Assembly: GCA_928724745.1 (NCBI GenBank)
Contig: CAKMXJ010000032.1
Location: forward strand, 1,364,001 to 1,428,000
Reading direction: 5' to 3'
DNA from: Anthracocystis setariae
Taxonomy: Eukaryota; Basidiomycota; Ustilaginomycetes; Ustilaginales; Ustilaginaceae
DNA length: 64,000 nt
Positions 61,525 to 64,000 of the stretch are shown here, piece by piece (the stretch's first letter is position 1; the number at the start of each line of letters is the position of its first letter). A program made the translations under genes and the position numbers. Below the pieces are notes generated by a model. That model saw nothing but the letters and a program-made list of their open reading frames with translations, searched no databases and was not told where the DNA came from.

Positions 61525-64000
61525 GTTGGTGGGTGAGTTTGGGATGGAGCCTTCTGCAATCAGGACGTATTCGAGGTGGGTGGAGAGGAGCGACAGTTTG
61601 GTCAACAGACGAGTCAGTGCATCCACATAGACCGTCATGGAGTTGGAATCAATCACCTTGGCCTGTCCCACTCCGCCTGTCATACGATCCAACCCTCGAG
61701 TCCATCGACTTCCAAACCCAAACTTGCTCCGACTTCCATCCTTAACCCCAACACTCCCCATCCCATTAACACCGGCTCCATTGCCACCTCCATTCTCCAG
61801 AAACGCCAACTTCTTGCTCAACATCACCTGCACTTCGCCCATCAACGCTTCAAACTCGTCCAACTGACGTACAAACCGCGCCCCATTCGACGTCTCCAAC
61901 CCAGCCCCACTCCCCAACGGCATCAACAACGACTCCCCCACCCTCTCAACCGCCTCCAACCCACCAAGCAACACCTCGATCGCCCGCACCTTGGTCTCAA
62001 CCGCCAACAGCTTCACCCCCGCCTGTCGCCATACCGCTGGCCCCACGTACAGGCTGCCTGAAAGTTGCGCTCCGGAAATCATGCTCGTCCGCAGCTGCGA
62101 TGCTATGTAGAACGGTTTCAGCAGTGCATGAGGTGGAGTGCGGATCCCACGTGCAGACAACCGCGGTGACACCATCGACGTGCCAGCATAACTCGGTCGG
62201 CCTGCAGCGAGCGACGGCAGGCCCGAGGGGAAGATATCAGTGATCAAGAATCGATTCGAACCCACGTTCGAGGTGGGCGCGGCTGCACCGGAATCCTGAC
62301 TGGGCTCGCCCAGCAAAGGTCTAGGAAGCGGCATGGCCAGTGCCGATGTCGAATGGTCAGCGTCTGGTCCCCCGACACTGGCTTTGGCTGCATCGGCAGA
62401 CTTCTTGAGATCCAATGCACTCAGCGTTCGCGCCAGATTCGGCACCGGCGGCGGACCAATCTCCGTCACCGGACTGACGCCACCTCCAAGGCTTGAAGGA
62501 AGCACTCCGCCGGATGCAAAAGCGTTTGCCGCTACAAATTGTGCCGGAATCGAAGGTCTCCTCGCTCCCGGTTGTGAAGTCGACCTTTGCCTCGCTGACA
62601 TGGCGATCGAACCAAGTCGCAGACCCCCGTCACCCTCTAAACCCATTTCTTCCACTTCTTCAGTGACACTCGGTGCAGCCTTCTCTTTACGGCGCTGGCT
62701 GATCGTTCCGAGGTTCGTAGACGCAATCACGAGCGCAGAAGCAGTGCTCGCACGAGGACGGTTCGAGCTCGCCCTGACAGTCATGCTCGCTCCGCAATCC
62801 TCATCCCATGGCGTCGGATGGTCTTTCCCAGAATCTGCTTTTTGCATCGGCACCGCCTCGGTCGCAGGTAATCCAGCCGATTCGGGGCGACGCGAGGGCG
62901 TCCTCACCGTAACCGGGCTCGTTGCGGCACTGACGCTCGCCTCCTTCTTTCTATCGCCCAAGCTCGGCATGGAGGCCTTCTGCTTCAACAGGGGACCCTT
63001 GAAACTCAACGCTCTCGCCCTCTGCGCCAGTCCCATCCTCGGCGGCTTTTCCGGTGGAGGCTCGCCTCCAGATCTGGAAGTTGAATGTAAGGACGTCTTC
63101 CGTAGATGTGCTGGGAACTCTGCTGGACTATGGACACCCGACGTCGGCTCGTCCGGTCCACCCACCTCGGCACGCGCGTCAAAGTAGGGCGTGAGTGGAG
63201 TGCGAGCTTCGTCGTCCAGTCCTGTTACGCGCTGTTGTGCTGAGTTTGGCTTGAGTCGACTGCCAGCCGCATCGCTTGGGTTTGAGCTGTCTGAACCGGA
63301 CCGACCATGCTGCTGAGGTTGCACTTCAGCGTCACGTCTTTCCCGAGGCTGTGGTGCGGCATCTCGATCTCTGATGTCCACGTTCCCGGGAGAAGCAACG
63401 TTTTCCTTAGCAGGACCCGATGTTAGACTGTCAATCGAGATCTGAGGCATCTCCTCGGTGATAACCTCAGCGGGAATCCTGTAATCCTGCACTTCCTGCT
63501 CATCGGCAATGCTGAGTGAAACAGAAGCCCTGCTGCCCTTCGATTCTCTCGATCCTGGTCTTGCATGATCCTTGACTCGCCTCCTCGGCGAGCTGTCCAT
63601 CGAAGACGATACTTCTGCTTTTGCTCTGGGAGGTGAGCTTGGCCCCGGTATCGCATCTGACACGTGCGACTGCTGCATCATCGTCTGACTAGCCGCCTGA
63701 AGCGAAGGCGCAGTGAACGCACTCCTTACAGGCGTAATGGTCAAGAAGCTCCTGGAATCGTCCGACGGCGAGTGTTGCACCATGGGATCCAAAGTGTTCG
63801 CACTTGGCCTCGACACAACGGAAGATGGATCCTCCAGGCTATCATGCCGCATCCTGTCCAACCAATCAGGTTTCAGAGCTGCGTGTTGTGGATTGCTGCT
63901 GAAACTTGAATCGTTGACCTCGTCGTGCTGGTCCATTTCCGCGGGGGAATAGATCATTGACAGCAAACGAATCCGATCAGCGTAGGTGTCATGGATGACC
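61273..64000 (-). CDS. uncharacterised fungal protein, 5' end beyond the window
   Basis: A protein of at least 909 codons whose reading frame is open to the last base of the window, so its start is probably outside it. The first ATG inside the window is 63957, but codons above it (VIHDTYADRIRLLS) look coding. The N-terminal two thirds is Ser/Pro/Arg-rich and probably disordered. The C-terminal third is folded-looking: TPPHALLKPFYIASQLRTSM and GPAVWRQAGVKLLAVETKVR, then helical segments, a Gly-rich loop and a Thr run coded by GTT repeats on the plus strand. A hydrophobic stretch near the end (FTATILLVTVLYDLTILL) could be membrane-associated. I do not recognise the family and infer no function. 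Confidence 0.7.
61492..61521 (-). repeat. trinucleotide repeat coding a Thr run
   Basis: About ten GTT units on the plus strand (ACA/ACAAC-type on the minus strand) within the coding sequence of the right-edge protein. The length is likely to vary between strains. Confidence 0.8.

Noticed and set aside
1..64000. CRISPR arrays, bacterial operons, tRNA or rRNA genes
   Set aside because: No regularly spaced repeats, and no tRNA B-box or rRNA core sequence was noticed; the gene structures are eukaryotic. A tRNAscan run would be decisive and was not possible.

Overview
The window comes from the nuclear genome of a fungus, most likely a smut (Ustilaginaceae, Basidiomycota). The genes are dense and mostly intron-poor. 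The few introns I can resolve have GTAAGT/GTGAGT donors and CAG/TAG acceptors. Gene content (DASH subunit Dad4, fungal proton-pump-type opsin, SUR7/PalI protein, Mnr2/Alr1-type CorA transporter, P5A ATPase) is fungal. Species is not determined.

Layout. 0.4-16.6 kb: a GH36/raffinose-synthase-like protein with a membrane tail, an allantoate-type MFS permease, a three-exon DAD4, the ER P5A ATPase SPF1, a two-exon microbial rhodopsin and the peroxisomal E2 PEX4. 16.8-22.2 kb: phospholipase D1. 22.66-33.95 kb: a nested transposon block. A two-gene PIF/Harbinger-type DNA transposon (Myb-like companion plus DDE transposase, tail to tail) is split by an 8,020-bp Ty3/gypsy chromovirus-type LTR retrotransposon. 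Its two 169-bp LTRs are identical and it is flanked by the 5-bp duplication TACGG. 34.4-53.6 kb: RRP15, succinyl-CoA ligase beta (LSC2), neutral ceramidase, MCM6, a small unknown gene, PRP31, an MDR oxidoreductase, a three-exon acyl-CoA synthetase and a MOSC/mARC-like protein. 53.7-64 kb: an Mnr2/Alr1-like Mg2+ transporter, a 3.2-kb gene-poor stretch, a two-exon SUR7/PalI protein and an unknown protein that runs off the right edge.

The main unusual finding is in the retrotransposon. Its Pol polyprotein is rearranged. Only the first part of RNase H (with the first catalytic Asp) follows the reverse transcriptase. Then come integrase and chromodomain. The rest of RNase H (Glu and two Asp) sits at the extreme C-terminus, after the chromodomain. 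Identical LTRs and open frames suggest that this layout was mobile recently.

Most host genes here are unrelated housekeeping genes. Several pairs share short divergent spacers (DAD4/SPF1, RRP15/LSC2, small unknown/PRP31, acyl-CoA synthetase/MOSC). All product calls rest on reading motifs in the translated sequence; no database search was run.
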